Positions 62,475 to 64,000 of a DNA stretch of 64,000 nucleotides are shown in pieces (positions within the stretch are counted from its first letter, which is position 1; every line of letters starts with the position of its first letter). The notes under the pieces were generated by a model. The model saw nothing but the letters and a program-made list of their open reading frames with translations. It searched no databases and was not told where the DNA came from. This DNA comes from Gammaproteobacteria bacterium. Lineage in GTDB: Bacteria; Pseudomonadota; Gammaproteobacteria; Francisellales; CACEW01. A program made the translations under genes and the position numbers. Location of the stretch: NCBI GenBank assembly GCA_029256015.1, contig JAQSYQ010000001.1:1-64000 (forward strand), in the 5' to 3' direction.

Positions 62475-62906
62475 GGACACTGGACTAGGCTTGGCAAGGA
62501 AAAGACCTCTACAGTAAGAACTGCTCCATACTCCATTAATCACATCATTTTGGGTCAATGACTGGCCATACACTTTCATTTTATCTGACCAGCTGCCATT
62601 TTGGTCCTGGCCGCTTGCCACAGCATTAATAAAGGTAAAATAGAGATTATCGTAGCCTACTGATTTATAAGAGCTGTAGTACAGATTAATCCCATTCAGG
62701 GCCTTTACTCCAGGCTTACTCGTAGCCTGATTCACTGTAGCTATTATTTTGCTCGGAGAGTGAGCATTGCAATAAGCCTGAGTAGTACTTGAGCTAATAG
62801 GTTCAGCTTTGGAAAAAACGGCGGTCCAAGTCAGATTTTGACTATCTGCCATTGCTGTGGCCGCTCCAAGCGATAAAGTTAACAACAGGCTTAATTTTAT
62901 AGACAT
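62466..62906 (-). CDS. Small secreted protein
   Basis: 146 residues with signal peptide LSLLLTLSLGAATAMA-D. Two cysteines (QAYCNAH and SYCRGLF). Not recognised; WSDKMKVYGQSLTQNDVINGVWSSSYC forms its C-terminal part. Lies 13 bases after the MFS transporter gene on the same strand, so it may share its transcript. Confidence 0.7.
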   Translation of the reverse strand: MSIKLSLLLTLSLGAATAMADSQNLTWTAVFSKAEPISSSTTQAYCNAHSPSKIIATVNQATSKPGVKALNGINLYYSSYKSVGYDNLYFTFINAVASGQDQNGSWSDKMKVYGQSLTQNDVINGVWSSSYCRGLFLAKPSPVSSS

Positions 62907-62919
62907 ATAACACTCCTTT

Positions 62920-64000
62920 TTATTTAACTGAAGTATAGCCCAAAAATGCTGCTAGCAAAGTAAATAGAGCACAACATGCGATAGGTAATGATAGCCAAAT
63001 CACTGCCAACTCCCCTGTTAAGGCCCCGCTTAGCATCCATGTTAAACCAAAAATAGCTGCGGTCCCACCCATTACCTTTCCTTGCTCAGAAGCGCCGACG
63101 ACTTCTGAAAATAAGCTAATAATCCCAGTATAAGCAATCATTTCTACCATAACGCTCAAGCAAGCCAAAGCATAGCCCATATGCAAACTTTTCGTTAAAG
63201 AAAACAATAAAGCTGAGATACCTAATAAAGCATTAGCAAATACAAACATGGACATTGGCTTCAAAAATCTAGACAATAAAGGCCTTAAAGTAATTTGAGC
63301 CAAGCCCAGGCCCGCAGCTAGAGTCATAAAAAACACACTAATTCCATGAGTCTTTAAATGAAAATGCTCCGTTAGCACTAAAGGCAGACCTTGAATATAA
63401 AAGCCCCAACCTGTTTGCAGCAAACTAAATAAAATAGCGTAATAGCGTGTTCTTGCATCGATGAATATAAACCTAAAGTCTGTCAGGATCCGCAACACTA
63501 CTTGCTTTAATTGAAAGTTAGCAAATACTACAAACTGATAAGGTTCATTAAACCAATAATAAAGCAAAGTAATATTGATTAATCCCAATAAAGCTGCCAC
63601 CCAAAACGGTGAGCTAATTGCAAAGCTAAAATGCTGGTGGCTTCCCACCAAATAGCCTGACAACAAAGGTCCCATAATGGCCCCGATAGTTCCGGCAAAA
63701 GACAGCCAGCCTAACTTGCGCATTTTTTCTTGATATGACTGGCTACCATGGGTAACTGAGGCCTGAGCAATTGAAAACGTTCCAGAAAAAAATCCACTCA
63801 GCAGCCGGCATAAAATAAACAGAGCAAATGAGCCAAGCATCACAGAAATCGCAGATAGAATGAACGCAATGCTGGTTCCGAGCAAAGCTAAAATTAATAT
63901 GCGTTTTCTACCATAAGTATCCGAAAGCCCTGAAAGGTATGGCGTTCCTAAAAATATCCCAAATGGCCATGCCGCCATAGTTAAACCATATAAGATATAG
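62920..64000 (-). CDS. MFS transporter, TetA-like (5' end cut by window)
   Basis: At least 360 residues. The frame is open through the window edge (reading YILYGLT before the first Met at 63978), so helix 1 and the true start are outside. Motif A is GLSDTYGRKRIL, and about eleven helices are present. The layout GTPYLSGLSDTYGRKR...GFFSGTFSIAQASV is that of TetA/drug-H+ antiporters. Substrate unknown. Confidence 0.85.
   Translation of the reverse strand, partial: YILYGLTMAAWPFGIFLGTPYLSGLSDTYGRKRILILALLGTSIAFILSAISVMLGSFALFILCRLLSGFFSGTFSIAQASVTHGSQSYQEKMRKLGWLSFAGTIGAIMGPLLSGYLVGSHQHFSFAISSPFWVAALLGLINITLLYYWFNEPYQFVVFANFQLKQVVLRILTDFRFIFIDARTRYYAILFSLLQTGWGFYIQGLPLVLTEHFHLKTHGISVFFMTLAAGLGLAQITLRPLLSRFLKPMSMFVFANALLGISALLFSLTKSLHMGYALACLSVMVEMIAYTGIISLFSEVVGASEQGKVMGGTAAIFGLTWMLSGALTGELAVIWLSLPIACCALFTLLAAFLGYTSVK

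Overview
The window is a gene-dense, AT-rich chromosomal segment of a gammaproteobacterium. Core genes (gatCA, ttcA, rlmKL, valS, pepA, lptFG, secB, yajQ, dacB) are of gammaproteobacterial type. They are interleaved with an accessory set typical of host-associated Legionellales: two large ankyrin-repeat proteins, a MORN-repeat protein ending in a CaaX-like box, several orphan membrane proteins, small secreted cysteine-containing proteins, and toxin-antitoxin remnants. A Legionella/Coxiella/Rickettsiella-like intracellular or amoeba-associated lifestyle is my inference. No rRNA, tRNA, CRISPR array, insertion sequence or phage was seen.

Layout. 1-9.6 kb: gatA (cut by the window edge), gatC, a PadR regulator divergent from an EamA exporter, ttcA, rlmKL, valS. 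9.6-13.4 kb: a repeat-rich gap, then the most unusual locus: a cyclodipeptide synthase (CDPS), a soluble double-PAS histidine kinase and a response regulator with an unrecognised output domain, all in one direction. 13.5-20.8 kb: pepA, a class C beta-lactamase-like hydrolase placed between pepA and divergent lptFG, secB, and a secreted pepsin-like protein. 20.9-25.4 kb: a defence/addiction patch with an orphan HicB-HTH protein, a RelE-like toxin with HTH antitoxin and FRG-domain protein, an intact FitA/VapB antitoxin and a broken vapC. 25.4-31.2 kb: ankyrin protein, SDR, SRPBCC protein, MORN protein, and a solute-binding-like protein without signal peptide. 31.3-36 kb: AKR, dacB, EamA, cold-shock protein, yajQ. 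36-42.6 kb: an AIG1/FAR-17a-like membrane protein, a type III polyketide synthase with two methyltransferases, and two orphan membrane proteins, one with a Cys-His-Asp protease-like signature. 42.6-51 kb: LysR regulator and transporters (DASS, SulP, Bcr/CflA, APC), GNAT, pirin. 51-64 kb: hypothetical and secreted proteins, pentapeptide protein, epimerase, second ankyrin protein, BON lipoprotein, histidine acid phosphatase, lplT, LysR-HAD pair, MFS transporter (cut).

The strongest candidate for an undescribed system is CDPS-kinase-regulator (9975-13366). CDPSs make cyclic dipeptides from aminoacyl-tRNAs and are usually followed by tailoring enzymes. Here the neighbours are a complete phosphorelay, which suggests, as inference only, a self-made cyclodipeptide signal sensed by its own two-component system, analogous in logic to the Legionella Lqs system. 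A second natural-product locus (type III PKS plus two methyltransferases, 36885-39582) and a family of intergenic repeats with a covarying terminal hairpin are the next most notable features.
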